This document shows, piece by piece, positions 1-11,055 of a DNA stretch of 64,000 bases; the stretch's first letter is position 1; the number at the start of each line of letters is the position of its first letter. A model generated the notes under the pieces. The model made no database searches. It saw only the letters and a list, made by a program, of their open reading frames with translations, and was not told the origin of the DNA. The DNA comes from Mesorhabditis belari (lineage: Eukaryota; Nematoda; Chromadorea; Rhabditida; Rhabditidae): the NCBI GenBank assembly GCA_958450365.1, contig CAUEEP010000742.1, positions 1,872,001 to 1,936,000 of the forward strand, read 5' to 3'. A program made the position numbers and the translations under genes.

Positions 1-409
1 GAATAGTTCGATAAATAAAGAAAAAGAAAAGAAAAAAATAAAGATTAAATAAAGATCAAAGAAATCAATTGAAAAGTAAAAAGATTCAATAATTTTGAAA
101 ACAAAATTTGGAAGTTAAATCATAAACAAGATTCAGCAAACATTGACCTGTAAACATTGAAAAAAAAAACCTTTTTACAAAAAAAACGGAAAGAAGCTTT
201 ATCAGGACAAACACAGCCTTTCTTCTCTGCTCTCAATTTCGATTGTAAAGAATTTCCACCTTTTTCTTTATCTTTTCTTTTTCTCTATACATTCCCAACT
301 TTGGGCTTCTTTCATAGCAAGAGAAAATCGGATCTTTTTTCTTTTTTTTTCAAGTAAACAAGACAGGAAAAGTCTTTCTCTTCTTTCTAATATCACAGTC
401 TTTCTCTTC
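1..409. other. AT-rich sequence without a recognised gene
   Basis: Purine-rich then pyrimidine-rich low-complexity sequence. The short open frames here are Phe/Lys/Ser-rich and have no splice-site pattern. I see no gene. Confidence 0.6.
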
Positions 410-502
410 TTTCACAAAAGCAAAAATATGATGGCTTCCTTGTAAGATTTTGAGAGGACGATGTCCTTACAAGGAAGCCATCATATTTTTGCTTTTGTGA
501 AA
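410..502. repeat. Perfect 37-bp inverted repeat with 19-base loop
   Basis: Bases 410-446 are exactly reverse-complementary to 466-502, with bases 447-465 as loop. Transcribed from either strand this would fold into a 37-bp hairpin without mismatch. It is too short for a MITE of the kinds seen elsewhere here. It may be a very young foldback, or a hairpin RNA precursor; nothing in the sequence decides this. Confidence 0.85.
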
Positions 503-1335
503 ACGATCAATGATAGGAATTTTTTTTCTCAAAATATATTAACCATTGAAGTTCTCCAACAGTTTTCCAGTTTTTCTAAATTTCCCATTGAAATTTGGGA
601 GATTCTGTGTGATACAGGGAAAAATAGACTTGAGGAAAAGAGTTTGGAAAGAATAGGAAAACATAAATTGTAAAGAATTCAGAAAGATGCTTTCTTCATC
701 CAATCTCATCTGGTTTCCCAGCAAATCTGGCTCAAAAATCAGAGCTGAACCTGAATTTTGACTTGATTTTGATCTTGGGTCCAAGTTTACCAATCGATTC
801 AAAACAAGGCAGAGCCTATCTGATCTAGCTGACCAGATAGGCTCTGTGCAGGCCTGACTTCTAGCCGAGCTCTCTTGCTCAGCAAACTAAGAATTCTGTG
901 TATAAAATTTCCGATAAAGTTCCGACAAAGATTTTAAATTTAATGATCTTTTGGATAAGGAAAGAGACAAGAAAGCGTTCAGTCTCGGGTTCAGGATCTA
1001 TTTCTTGTGCATTTTGTCTTCTTTTTGTGGCTACTTTACTGCCGTTCCCTTTTTCCGTGATCTCTTCACCTTCTCTTTCCTTTACCCAATCTTTTTCCCT
1101 TTTTCTTTTCCTTACTGATTGATCTCCTCGTCCTCAACACCCATTTGCCCCTCAATTGGATGTGCTTTGTTTTTTATGTTCTTTTCTATCCTCGGGTTTA
1201 CGAAATGACAATCAAAACAAATAGGAAATCAAAAAGAATTTTAGCAAATTTGCAATGAAAATTGTTTGTTATCTTCTAAAGAAAAGTTTATGCAAGTTTT
1301 AAGGCCAAATTTCGACTTACTTTCGAATTCAAACC
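503..1335. other. Non-coding stretch, nothing recognised
   Basis: About 830 bases of AT-rich sequence. Around 803-850 there is a short imperfect foldback built on 'gcctatctgatctagctgac'. No exon with good splice sites was found. Confidence 0.5.
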
Positions 1336-1573
1336 TACACTACTGGACAATGAAATATCATATTTGAAAAAAAGAGATCGTCACTTTCGCACGTCTGTAA
1401 CTCCCTTGTCTTTACCGTATTTCTAAATATTAATATTACCATTGTGTAGCCATTGAAAAGAGCTTTCAGAAAATGTTTGACACTAATAGTTTAAGCTCAA
1501 AGACAAGGGAGCCACAGACGCGCGAAAGTGACGATCGTTTTTCAAATATGATATTTCATTGTACAGTACTGTA
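1336..1573. mobile_element. Palindromic MITE, family A, copy 1
   Basis: About 238 bases. The left end 'ctactggacaatgaaatatc' and the right end are inverted copies, and the inner parts (for example the segments reading 'gatcgtcactttcgc') are also inverted copies. Related copies lie at 51094-51332, 60034-60269 and, as a right half, 60434-60592. It has no coding capacity, so it is a non-autonomous element. Confidence 0.8.
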
Positions 1574-2264
1574 GTTTTCACTTATTAAAGCGCGATAAAG
1601 TAAATCATTTCTTGAAAACCTTGATTACAGTACGAAAAATCAACCAAATTGAGTCATAGTTAGTAAAAATTAAAACTTTTTACCCTACGATTCACTCAAA
1701 ATCATCCATTTTGTAACAGTTTTTTGCTTTTCGCATTTTCATTCTCGCCCTATTCATTCGGCAAAGAAAAAGTTAACTATTAAATCTTTTTTTTTGCAAA
1801 ATTCATTCGATGAAAAGAAGAGAATGGTATTGGTTTCAATTGCGAAAAATAAAAGAAAAAATTTTTTTTGCGGGAGAGACGCGTATTTTGACGCGCTTCA
1901 TTAAACACAAAGAATCTCAGTGTCATTGGGTTTTCTTTAACATTTTCTTTGCTAAATATAAGTTTAAATAAATAATTCAATAACAAATTCAATAAATATC
2001 GAAAGAAAGAGAAATTTGTCGTGTAAAGAAGTAAAAAGATTTGAAACAAACTGAGAAATTGTATTTTTTGATAGGCTCGATAGGGAAAAGGAGAGGCAAA
2101 CAAAATAAATTTGAAAGTTTAAATTTGAGAGTTTTTGAAATGAGAAAAATGAACATACTTAAAGTATTGTTCCTAATTTAAACTAAAGAATTCTTAGTTG
2201 TCCGAAGTTTGACATGAAAATGAAAACAAAAAAAGCTTAAAGAAGTAACAACTAATGAAGTTCA
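1574..2264. other. Non-coding stretch, nothing recognised
   Basis: AT-rich sequence between two MITEs. A Phe/Leu-rich open frame on the minus strand looks like low-complexity noise. Confidence 0.5.
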
Positions 2265-2534
2265 TACCGTAAATACTGTAATAGTACCCCACCGGCCATA
2301 ATGACGGTGCGGAGTGTTGCGTAGTCTAGCTTTGAACAAGTTTTTCTCGACACTGGTTTATGCTACAATGCGCGCTTAGGTATCAAAAAATAGCTGAAAT
2401 TCAGGGCTATTTTTTGATACCAAAGACGCATTTTTTGGAAGCACGGGTGCTTTGAAAAAAATGAAATACTAAAAAACTTTTGCGACTACGCGACTGTACG
2501 ACGGGGGTGGGGTACTATTACAGTATTTACGGTA
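2265..2534. mobile_element. Palindromic MITE, family B, copy 1
   Basis: The ends read 'taccgtaaatactgtaatag' and its inverse, followed inside by 'taccccacc' motifs. About 270 bases. Other copies are at 5523-5779 (diverged), 41127-41396, and 63870 to the window end. The centre is a foldback around 'aaaaaatagctgaaattcag'. Confidence 0.8.
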
Positions 2535-2924
2535 AGTGTTCAGTTTTACAGCTATTCGAGTAAAACGCACAAGTAAAACGTTCGTAAATCTACAAGATCC
2601 ACTATTTTTTTTAGTTATTTAACAATCTGGTATCCCTTTCTACACTGAGAAAATCCCCAAAAAGCCGAATTTGAATCGTTGATTTTCGCGCCAAAATTTT
2701 GCAAATTTAGAACGAGTCACTCAGTGAAACTGAGCTGACGGGAGACCCATCAAATTGGTTAAAAGATTTGAGAGAAAAAGAAAAGAAAAAGCGACTCATT
2801 CAAATACCGATTCAAGGTCATCAATCTAGCCTTTGAAAATTGCAATGAAAATTTTCAAATTAAGAATAAAATTAATGGCAAAATGCTCAAGGGTGAATTC
2901 TCGAAATTCAATCTTTGATTAGGG

Positions 2925-3360
2925 AAAAAACGGTGATAAATTTCAGGATTTGAATGAGTTTCAAATGCGTAAATAAACACAAACGTAAATAAAACTTTCA
3001 ATCAAAGTTTTACTTTAGTTTTATGAACTTTTAGTTTAAAGGTGACGATCATCATTAGACCACAAGAAGACTAATCTGTTAATGATCTGAAGCTTATGCT
3101 CAAAGTTTTCAGCTTTGAATACCGATTGTGATAAAACGGTGATAAATTTCGGAATTAAATGAGTTTCAAATGCGTAAATAAACACAAACTTTCAATCAAA
3201 GTTTTACTTTAGTTTTATGAACCTTTAGTTTAAAGGTGAGGATCATTATTAGACCACAAGAAGACTAACTTCTGGCTTTTAACTTGACTTGACTTTTTCT
3301 GGTATCAGTGTCTAGTAATACGTTAATGATCTGAAGCTTATGCTCAAAGTTTTCAGCTTG
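2925..3360. repeat. Tandem duplication of a roughly 200-base unit
   Basis: The segment from about 2925 to 3115 ('acggtgataaatttc', 'atgcgtaaataaacacaaac', 'agaccacaagaagactaa', 'gatctgaagcttatgc') recurs in the same order and orientation from about 3128 to 3360. The second copy carries an insertion of about 45 bases before the last motif. Confidence 0.75.
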
Positions 3361-4479
3361 GGTTTTGTTTGAATCGGAGCAGAAAAGTAAAAGGAAATCT
3401 TCGAAAACAAAAAAAAAACACTTAACTGACTTCTGATGTCTTTGATTCAATTTAAAAAAAGCCTCAAATGAGTAACTGGTTGAATGGGGTGAGTAAAAAT
3501 GGGGTTTCGTGTGGGTTCCCCTCTCCCCTCTCCTTCCATCTCTTCTCCCCGCAGAGATCCCCATCTAAATCCTTTCCCATCTCCTTTAATGACCCTTTCA
3601 TCTCTCTTCCCTCATTTTTTTTGCTTCTCCTTTCTTCGCCTTGTTCCATTAATTGTTGCCAAGCAAATTCGAGGAAATCTTAGCCTTTTTTGCTCAAAGA
3701 ATTTTCCTACCCTTTGACCTATTTAAGGCGCTTGATGGGAAAATTTGCAAATTTGGAAAATTACCTAATAGCTTTGGTGATACTAAATAGAGAAAAGTAC
3801 TGCTTAGATAGTTATTTCTTTCTGTTTCTTCTCAGAGTTTCTATTTCTCAGAGTAGCAGATCAAGTATCTATCAAATGTGAGTTTGAAAATGGATTGGAG
3901 AACAAAAAACAAAACAAAACAAACAAAACAAAACAAAATATATCAACAAATATCGAAAATCTTCAAACAAACTTTTAAAATAAATGATCAAGTTTCAAGA
4001 AAACGACCTTGGATTTTGAGGAGAAAAAAACTCGCGAATGGGCGTGGGTCTCAAGCTGATAAATGTGTCAAAGTGCGGACATATGTGGGTGAAGAAAAAA
4101 AAAGAGAAAACGGAGATTTTGAAGGGACATAACACAAGGAAAAGAGGAAAAGACACACCGACTGGCATATGTTTTCGGTTTTTCACTCTTTCCTCATCAG
4201 CGAATAGAGCTTTGTCTCCTAGTGAGCTGGGGCAAGGCCTTAAGATTTTGGGCAATACCTCAAAAAGTTTTGACACCGGTGTCATATTAAAGTTTGCATA
4301 AAAACGAAGTGAGGGAAAGATTTAAAATTTAAATTGATTTAAAAATGTTGTAATCTGTCTATTTATGTCAAAACTCAGGATACTGGGATTATCAATTAGG
4401 ATCAATAAACAGGGAAATTAAAGTAAGGGTCAATTCATTCAAATTAAAGAAGACCAGGTCAGGGAAAAAAAAAGGTAAC
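3361..4479. other. Non-coding stretch, nothing recognised
   Basis: Overlapping short open frames on both strands, no credible exon chain and no recognised domain. The part near 3520-3650 is pyrimidine-rich and accounts for the Ser/Pro/Phe-rich frames. Confidence 0.45.
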
Positions 4480-5010
4480 GGTCAAATCTAGTCTGGTAAG
4501 GGTCAACTCTAGTCTGGTAAGGGCAACTCTAGTCTGGTGAGGGACAAATCTAGTCTGGTAAGGGTCAAATCTAGTCTGGTAAGGGTCAATTCTAGTCTGA
4601 TAAGGGTCAATTCTAGTCTGGTAAGGGACAAATCTAGTCTGGTAAGAGTCAATTCTAGTCTAGTAAGAGTCAATTCTAGCCTGGTAAGGGTCAAATCTAG
4701 TCTGGTAAGAGACAAATCTAGTCTGGTAAGAGACAAATCTAGTCTGGTAAGAGTCAATTCTAGCCTGGTAAGGGACAAATCTAGTCTGGTAAGAGTCAAT
4801 TCTAGTCTAGTAAGAGTCAATTCTAGCCTGGTAAGGGTCAAATCTAGTCTGGTAAGAGACAAATCTAGTCTGGTAAGAGTCAATTCTAGCCTGGTAAGGG
4901 ACAAATCTAGTCTGGTAAGAGTCAATTCTAGTCTAGTAAGAGTCAATTCTAGCCTGGTAGGGGTCAAATCTAGTCTGGTAAGGGTCAGATCTGGCCTTAG
5001 AATCTGGCTA
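4480..5010. repeat. 21-base mini-satellite, about 25 units
   Basis: Units of the type 'tctagtctggtaagggtcaa' (21 bases) run in tandem with small variants (gggtc/gagtc/gggac). Because the period is a multiple of three, open frames of about 150 codons appear on both strands with a 7-residue repeat (plus strand SSLVRVN-like, minus strand LTRLELT-like). These are repeat artefacts rather than genes unless transcripts prove otherwise. Confidence 0.9.
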
Positions 5011-5522
5011 GGCTAGCCAGCCAAAATCAGACTAGAACCTGGCTCTTGTCCTGGCTTAAGAAATTCTTTTTTTGAACGAAGAAACCCTCTCTGATAACAC
5101 AGTTAGATTTTAAACACTATTTAAAAGCAATTGTGCTTATTCAGAATACAATTTAGAAGTGGATAATAAAAAAATGAAATCTTTTTACATAAAGATAATC
5201 ATCTTACTGGTTTTCTTGTTCTGAAAATCTACTCGCAAATAAGATAATAAATACTATTGCATTTCTTTATGCAAAACTTCAAAGAACATGTGTTTTGGCT
5301 TTGGTCTCTATTGAATTGAAAGTGAATTATCAACACTGGATTCTCATCCCAACTGTTTGTTGCCACAAGCCCGTGTGGTCTCTTTTCTCTATCTCTTGCT
5401 GTGTCTTTCCGTTTTTTGCTGAGATCTTTGTTCTTTCCTATCACATTCCATTCATTTCCTCTCGAAACGATCAAAATCTTTCACTATCTCGATAAACAGA
5501 GTAGAAAACGATGAAATACAAA
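5011..5522. other. Non-coding stretch, nothing recognised
   Basis: Starts with degenerate mini-satellite units, then AT-rich sequence. No gene seen. Confidence 0.5.
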
Positions 5523-5779
5523 TACCATAAATACTCTAGAAACCCCACCTCCTCGTACAATCGCGTAGTCTAACTTTTTAGAAAATCACTTTTCTCAGCT
5601 TCTCTAGATATTTTTCAACTAAACTTTTGGTACGAAAAAATCCTAGATTTCAAGGGCTATCATTTGACACCCTGTAGCACACTGTAGCTTAAACCAGCGC
5701 GCGAGAACAGGACGTGCAAAGTTAGACTACGTGACTGTACACCCGTCATTATGCGATTCTATTAGAATATTGACGGTAT
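5523..5779. mobile_element. Palindromic MITE, family B, copy 2 (diverged)
   Basis: Keeps the family B order of motifs: 'cgtagtctaac' near the left end, the central foldback and 'gactacgtgactgtac' near the right end. The terminal bases have changed ('accataaatactctag' against 'accgtaaatactgtaa'). This suggests an older copy. Confidence 0.65.
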
Positions 5780-6084
5780 TTTACTTTAAGCTAAACTTGC
5801 ATTATCCATTTTTACTGCCCCTTACAATTAGTACAGTAATTTGGAAAGTTTTAGAGTTTATCAAGCATAGTTACAACCTTTTTGCTTCTTAATTGTATTT
5901 GGTAGCTTTGTTTCAATACGCAAAATACAAATAAACTACACAAAATTATATGGACGCTTACTTTTTTTTTACCAATTTTATGCTCTTAAGAGGCGAGAGT
6001 GAAAAAAAAAGTTATTTCTATAGTATTTTCCTTATTAGATTTGCTCAATAGCAATGTTTCAATAAACGCTTTAGATATGTTACG

Positions 6085-6235
6085 TCCGAATCTGAGTCGG
6101 ACGTCCATCTCTGAGTCGGACGTCCATCTCTGAGTCGGACGTCCATCTCTGAGTCGGACGTCCATCTCTGAGTCGGACGTCCATCTCTGAGTCGGACGTC
6201 CATCTCTGAGTCGGACGTCCGTTTCAGAGGAGGAT
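6085..6235. repeat. 19-base mini-satellite
   Basis: About seven tandem units of 'gagtcggacgtccatctct', followed by partial inverted units up to about 6285. No coding role visible. Confidence 0.9.
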
Positions 6236-6624
6236 GAATCTCCTCAGATTCGGACGTCCGGATCGGAGATGGACGTCTCCTCAGATTCAGATAACAGATA
6301 TACTACCATAGTTTGGAATATGAATGTTTAAAAGTCGAATTTTGTAAAAAATTTCCTTTGATGCTTTCCACATAATGATATCCATAAAATCCACTAAATA
6401 AAATTTTTTATTTAGCAACAAAAAAAATGAATTTTTAAAAAGTGTAGTAAAGTGTTGTGATAGTGACATTTGATTTGATTTGACAGTCTAATAGTGACAA
6501 TGAATTCTTTCGACGCTAACTATTCGACAAATTTTAAACCTATTAGATCAAAAATTTATTTACGTTTTTTAGAGAATTTTTTATTTCATAGAAAGTGCTG
6601 GAATTTTGTTTCGACAAAACCGAT

Positions 6625-6847
6625 TACCGTATTCTTTCTAATAGTAGTGCACCGAGCCGAGCCGAGTTGATCACTATTTTACAGTTTCTAAGTTTCCGCA
6701 GAAGCTCAACACTCAAATTCCCCACTAGATCTCATCGTCAGCTACATTTTCCGGCCCCACATCGATAGATTCTGATAAGCGGTTCTCGAGATTTCGAGGA
6801 ATTTAGGCAACGCTCTGGGTGCACTACTATTAGAGAGAAGACGGTAT
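6625..6847. mobile_element. MITE, family C, copy 1
   Basis: Begins 'taccgtattctttctaatag' and ends 'tactattagagagaagacgg', an imperfect terminal inverted repeat. Inside are the diagnostic motifs 'ccgagttgatcactatttta' and 'acatcgatagattctgataa'. Other members: 6898-7093, 7149-7370, 44001-44228, 44282-44473 and inverted at about 57600-57786. Confidence 0.8.
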
Positions 6848-6897
6848 ATTATTCCAGGTTAGGCTAGTAGATCAGACTAGTCTATTTCCTTAATATT

Positions 6898-7093
6898 TCC
6901 CGGTGAGCCGAGTTGATCACTATTTTACGGTTTCCAAGTTTTCATAGAAGCTCAGCACTCCAATTCCCCACAAGATCTCATCGTCAGCTACATTTTCCGA
7001 CCCCACATCAATAGGTTCTGATAAGCGCTTTTCGAGATTTCGAACAATTTAGGCGAAGCTTTGGGTACACTACTATTAGAGAGAAAACGGTAT
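6898..7093. mobile_element. MITE, family C, copy 2 (left end missing)
   Basis: Same internal motifs as copy 1, starting at 'cggtgagccgagttgatcac' without the left terminal repeat. The roughly 50-base spacer between copies 1 and 2 ('aggctagtagatcagactag') recurs between the two copies at 44 kb, so the pair moved or was duplicated as a unit. Confidence 0.75.
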
Positions 7094-7148
7094 ATGATTT
7101 CAATCATTAATCCCCTTTTTAATCTCTACTTTTGTAAAGGCACTAGGA

Positions 7149-7370
7149 TACCGTCTTTTCTCTAATAGTAGTGTACGGTACCGAGCCGAGTTGATGACTA
7201 TTTTACGGTTTCTAAGTTTTCCCAGAAGTCCAACACTCTAATCCTCCACAAGATCTCATCATCAGCTACATTTTCCGACCCCACATCGATATATTCTGAT
7301 AAGTGGTTCTCGAGATTTCGAGCAATTTAGGCAACGCTCACGGTGCACTACTATTAGAGAGAATACGATA
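7149..7370. mobile_element. MITE, family C, copy 3
   Basis: Full-length copy with both ends ('ataccgtcttttctctaata' at the left and 'ctattagagagaatacg' at the right). Confidence 0.75.
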
Positions 7371-8690
7371 AATCATCAAAAAGTTTCCACAAAACCGATT
7401 AGTTATTTTTTTTCTAGAGCTTTACGTTTTTTGTCTGCTTTCAAAATCAACGCAACTTTCAGCCCTAGCAACCAAATTTGGGGAAAAGACAGAAGAAAGG
7501 TTTAGCTTTGAGAAATTTTCCAAGGGCAACAAAAAGAATTGTCTCCAAAAATAGCTTAGCAAAATCAAAAACGAGTTTTATCTAAATTTGTTGAGATTTT
7601 CGGTGTGTATGTCTAACGACCGGGGATAATGACAGCAATAACTCATGGAAAAGAAAAAACAGAAAGGACCCAATTCGAGTCTAGTAGATTTTAGTGTACT
7701 TTATGCTCAAAAAACCGATGCACATCATTTCTAGAGTACTGAGTTTTTTAGAAAACGGTTTACTGTCACAAAACAAGCGGTGTCAGTGCTTCAGAAATGG
7801 TGTGCTTCCATTTTTGAACGCAATAGCTAGAATAGCTAGAACATAGAATAGCTCAAGTCTCATGGATAATGGGCCTTGAGCTCAAAAATCGAAACATACA
7901 CTTTCTGGAACACTCAACTCCTAATTTTCTTCATAATTGAAGTGTTAAAAAGGAAAAAAAAATCTAGTTTACTGTGGAAAACGTGAGCCACCTGGTACAC
8001 TAGAATCCGCTTCATTTACCCAACCGATTATTGTTAGCTCGATTTTACACAAAACAAAGAAACAAAGAAACAGTTGAGTGCGCCAGAAAAGGGGTGTTTT
8101 CAGGTGACAAGTTCTTTGCAAGGCAATTAAAATAAGACTTGAAACAAAAAAAGAAATGTTGTGTGGTCTATCAAAAATAAGATCCAGAAGAGCAATGACC
8201 GCTTGGTTGAGAGGGGAGAGGAAACAACGGAAATGTGGACCCCTTGAAAAGAGAATGAAGAAAAGGGAATGAAGAAAAAAAAGAGTGATGAGTGTAGACA
8301 AGAATCGACTCGAAAGAACAATATGATGTATGAACGAGAAAAGGATATCGAGATTTTGGGTTTTTAGCCTCAGTTTCTAAATTTGGGATTCATTTTCGAA
8401 TCAAACCGGAAATACGCCCTCTCTGGCACACGCATCACACTAGGCAAGTGAAATCAATATCAAGCAATAGCTAAAACCATGTATTTTCGAATCATCTTGG
8501 CATCTCGAGTTTAAAACTTTATCCAGTGTACAGAGCACGGTACTCCGTATATCCAAAGAAACCAATAATGAAAGGCGATCGATAAGAGAATCCATTAACC
8601 CATTAAAAACTTGTCTAAAGTTTGGTCACGCAAAAAGTGATCAAGTTACTTCAGCTGAAGAAATCTCTTATTTTTTTGAAATATACACCC
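7371..8690. other. Non-coding stretch, nothing recognised
   Basis: About 1.3 kb of AT-rich sequence. The Phe/Leu-rich minus frames around 7969-8321 have no splice context or domain. I see no gene. Confidence 0.45.
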
Positions 8691-8914
8691 ATGCACCAAA
8701 AAAAATGTCACATCTTTTTTACAAAACTTTACGCCTAAATTTGACCTACTAAACGTGTTCCAAATTCTATGCTGTCAAAAGGTTTTAGATAGCAAAAAGC
8801 TTCTACTTTCTTGTGAAAAAGTGTTCAAGTTCCAGCAATTTGTTTAAATTTTTATTTTTCAATAAATACCGGAAGAACACCAAAAACGGGTGCACAAAAA
8901 AAATGTCACACATA
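8691..8914. repeat. Two Tc1-type terminal-repeat-like sequences
   Basis: 'gcaccaaaaaaaatgtcac' (near 8694) and 'gcacaaaaaaaatgtcaca' (near 8893) are near-identical and in the same orientation, about 200 bases apart, just beyond the 3' end of the Tc1-like transposase. They look like the terminal inverted repeat of that element and of an older relative. Confidence 0.45.
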
Positions 8915-8940
8915 AAATAAAAATTGATAAAAACAAAAAT

Positions 8941-9800
8941 CTAATATTTTGTCGGGCCTCCCTTAGCTTGAATAACTGCCTGAATCCTCCGTGGCATCGA
9001 ATCAGTCAAATCCTCCAAGATTTGAGGAGAAATTCCGCCATTCGCTTCGAATGAAGTACCAAAGCTCAACCTTGGTCGCAAATCGTTTGCCCTTCAGTTT
9101 ACCCTTGATGTGCGACCACAAATGCTCGATTACGTTGAGATCCGGGCTGTAAGGTGGAGCAGCGACGAGCTTGACACGATTGTCAGCGAACCATCCCGGT
9201 AAACGAGCCCTTCCACCGTTTGAAAGTCGGCCGACCCTTCCTATCAACATCTGGTGCTTGTGACACGGAGCGTTATCCTGGTACAACAACCATCCTTGTC
9301 CCATATTCAGTTCAATCTGTTTGCATTGTCACTTTTCCTTGTCGGATAAAGTATATACATATTCGTGGTCGCAAATGGAAGAAGATCATTCTCCAGGATC
9401 GTCTTGTACCGCTGGGCCTTCAAGGTTGAGTTGAGAAAGACGAGCGGACCTGGTGAACTTCTAGTCATCGCTCCTGAAAAAAAGCAAGATTAGTTGACAT
9501 AAGGGAACAAGTCTTTTACCCCATAGCATAACCGATCCGCCACCAAATTTGACTGTCGGCCGCAAGTATTTGATGTTATGGCGTTGTCCAACTGGTCTCC
9601 GGATCAAGTGATTGCCATTAGGGTTGAAGAGATTGATCTTCGACTCATCGGTGAAAATGACATTGGCCCAGTCATTCGGCGTCCAAGTTTGATACTTTTT
9701 TGCGAACTCGAGTCGGATCTTCCTGTGCTTGGCAACCATCAGAGGCTTCTTGGCGGCCCTTCTAGTTATCAATCCCTCAAAGTTTCCTCTTGAACAAACA
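8941..9800 (-). pseudogene. Tc1-like transposase, N-terminus missing, with frame break
   Basis: Minus-strand remains of a Tc1/mariner-superfamily transposase. The central part shows KKPLMVAKHRKIRLEFAKK followed by NVIFTDESKINLF, whose Asp is the first catalytic residue. Next come FGGGSVMLWG, then YQDNAPCHK (second Asp) and PPYSPDLNVIEHLWSHIKGK (third acidic residue, DD34E spacing type). The far C-terminus, SMPRRIQAVIQAKGGPTKY, ends at the stop at 8941. Two short introns interrupt it, about 9469-9522 and 9305-9350. The last 20 residues are in another frame from the DD34E part, so there is at least one indel near 9030. The N-terminal helix-turn-helix half is absent upstream of 9800. It is a dead element. 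Confidence 0.8.
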
Positions 9801-10480
9801 GTTTTTTTGCTCTAATTTTTTTGCTTTTTATCCAATCTTTCTAATTTAAAAAATTTAACATAATTATTAATGATTCTGCGTTGAATGATACCAAATACTT
9901 GATGGTTGGACGCGTCCGGACCCGCTCATTCATAATCGGCTACGGGGGTCCCGCCGATTTTGAATGAAACGTTGTAGCGCCGGTAATTTTTAACCTAAAC
10001 TCACAAATTTGGTACCAATCGACGCAGAATTGAATTCGCTACAGGATGATATAATATTGTCCTCATACATTAAAGGGTTGCTCTACTAGAAAGATTTACC
10101 AAAAATTTCATTCATAATCGGCTACGACACATATAATGTTAGCTTTTTCGTCGTTTCGTCCTTCTCGTAGGGTTTACGCTTATCATTTATCGTTTTACGT
10201 GTTCATACTTTGCAATTTGTTTCCTTGCAAATTGGAATTGGAAAATTGCCTTTGTGCTTTTCAATTTTCCAGCCATGTGATTGCCAGCCATTCCAGCCAT
10301 CTGAATTACCTTTCGAATACTGAATACCTTTGTTTATTACCGAACTTTTGGGTATAAAAAAGTTCAAATCATGCTTTGTATAAACACGATTTTATTGAAA
10401 TAAATATTTTTAGCGTCGAATTTTTTTCATTTTTTTTTTTTTTTTGACATTTTTTTTGCATCCATAAATCATTTATTTAT
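9801..10480. other. Non-coding stretch with a short dispersed motif
   Basis: The motif 'attcataatcggctacg' occurs at about 9930 and 10110, one after the other, suggesting a degenerate repeat. No gene seen. The stretch near 10420-10450 is T-rich. Confidence 0.45.
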
Positions 10481-10562
10481 TTAAATTATTATTAAATAAA
10501 TTAAATAATTTAAATACATTTTTTTTAAATTAAAACGTTCAACTATTTCTCTATAAAATGAC

Positions 10563-11055
10563 CTTTGAGAGATTCCAGAAAGCTTTTCTTTCGTCGAGTT
10601 TATAGACTCCCAAACACAGCTCAACAAAATGGCAAAAAGTCCGACACATCGTTTGACCAATTTCCTCCACATAAACCTCCTTTGGTGTCTACATAAAAAA
10701 GATAGAGCACACTCAATTACATAAGTTGTCAAATTTTCAGCAACATCCCTTCAACCGTTTTCTCTAGATGACAGTTTATAGATGAAAAATGGCCTTTTGT
10801 TGAGCTGAAGCGTTGTTTGAGTTCTCTTTTAAATGTCATTTTCTAGAGAATTCGTGAACCTTTCTACTAATCACGTATCATTTGACGAAATTGAAGAGAA
10901 GTTTTAGAAATTTCTTTGATTTTTGGCGCCATTTCATTCTCCTCAGTCCAATAGATTTCTAGATTTGTAGCCACATCCGCAGATTTTGTACCCCTTCCCC
11001 GTTTTCGAGATTTAGAGTCATGACGATTGAACTCTTCGCATCGACAACATGCCAT
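10563..11055 (-). CDS. Unrecognised minus-strand exon candidates
   Basis: The clearest exon is 10563-10688: acceptor tgtag before 10688, donor gtcatt after 10563, 42 codons with no stop, starting TPKEVYVEEIGQTMCRTFCH and ending RKAFWNLSK. Upstream, 10867-11055 reads from an ATG as MACCRCEEFNRHDSKSRKRG and on to SLQFRQMIRD, followed by a stop. I could not join the two in frame. I recognise no family; composition and splice sites suggest real or formerly real coding sequence. It may be one gene with an unseen middle exon, or a transposon-derived gene. Confidence 0.35.

Noticed and set aside
4509..5016. Open frames of about 155 codons on both strands
   Set aside because: Produced by a 21-base tandem repeat; no start context, splice sites or domain.
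8127..8321. Phe/Leu-rich minus frames as membrane protein exons
   Set aside because: Composition follows T-rich DNA; no donor or acceptor pair keeps a frame.
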